Assembly: GCA_018657955.1 (NCBI GenBank)
Contig: JABHWD010000011.1
Span: forward strand, 1 to 64,000
Source: Flavobacteriaceae bacterium
Lineage (GTDB): Bacteria; Bacteroidota; Bacteroidia; Flavobacteriales; Flavobacteriaceae
DNA: 64,000 nucleotides
Direction of reading: 5' to 3'
Below the pieces are notes generated by a model. The model had not been told where the DNA came from. It was given only the letters and a program-made list of their open reading frames with translations, and made no database searches. How positions within the stretch are numbered: position 1 is the stretch's first letter; each line of letters starts with the position of its first letter. This document shows positions 63,696-64,000 of the stretch, in pieces. The position numbers and the translations under genes are program-made.

Positions 63696-64000
63696 TTACT
63701 TTTTATTATCTAGCATTTTTTTTGCATCATCAAGAGTTAATGCATTAACATCAATAGCTTTTGATATTTCTTTTCTTATTTTTCCTTTAATTAAATAGAA
63801 CTTTCCCCATTTTCCTTTCTCAACTCTTATATTTTCATTAGACCAATTATGTATGACTTTCTCTTTCTCTTTTTTCTTTTTTTCCTCAATTAATTCAATA
63901 ATGTCATTTTCAGACAAGTTTTCCCAATCATATTTTTTTCCAACATTAATAAACATGTTATTCCACTTTATAAAAGGGCCAAACTTTCCTTTTCCCTTTT
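63696..64000 (-). CDS. topA: DNA topoisomerase I, C-terminal end (partial)
   Basis: ...KGKGKFGPFIKWNNMFINVGKKY...KGKWGKFYLIKGK-type C-terminal repeats; frame open to window end. Confidence 0.8.
   Translation of the reverse strand, partial: KGKGKFGPFIKWNNMFINVGKKYDWENLSENDIIELIEEKKKKEKEKVIHNWSNENIRVEKGKWGKFYLIKGKIRKEISKAIDVNALTLDDAKKMLDNKK

Overview
AT-rich chromosomal window, most consistent with an uncultured marine Bacteroidota of the Flavobacteriales type (inferred from gene families, gldKLMN, SusC/SusD, and TTTG/TAnnTTTG promoters). Positions 1-17.3 kb hold an almost complete ribosomal protein supercluster on the minus strand (str, S10, spc, alpha: rpsL-rpsG-fusA-rpsJ ... secY ... rpoA-rplQ). 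Two small genes missing from the ORF track, rpmD and rpmJ, are recovered. From 17.5 to 28.8 kb are an Omp85-like protein and a SusC/SusD/lipoprotein/FG-GAP-ASPIC block. The rest is mainly housekeeping: rlmB, mpl, obgE, adk, purK/E, gcvP, alaS, der, era, thrB. It also contains a KAS III/methyltransferase/glycosyltransferase cassette, an arylsulfotransferase-like lipoprotein with a broken signal peptide frame, an initiator tRNA-Met, and the T9SS/gliding operon gldKLMN next to a degenerate arginase-fold protein and topA. No CRISPR, transposon, phage or obvious defence system was seen. The observations most worth following up are: (i) acidic pentapeptide-repeat tails on ribosomal proteins L17 and L5; (ii) a 13-codon mini-ORF bracketed by hairpins between rpsJ and rplC; (iii) a structured leader before rpsD; (iv) an apparent -1 homopolymer frameshift in the ASST-like lipoprotein signal peptide; (v) a likely pseudoenzyme of the arginase family beside the T9SS core; (vi) tandem hairpins in the gldK leader; (vii) a low-complexity repeat insert in GldN. 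No wholly new multi-gene system is claimed.
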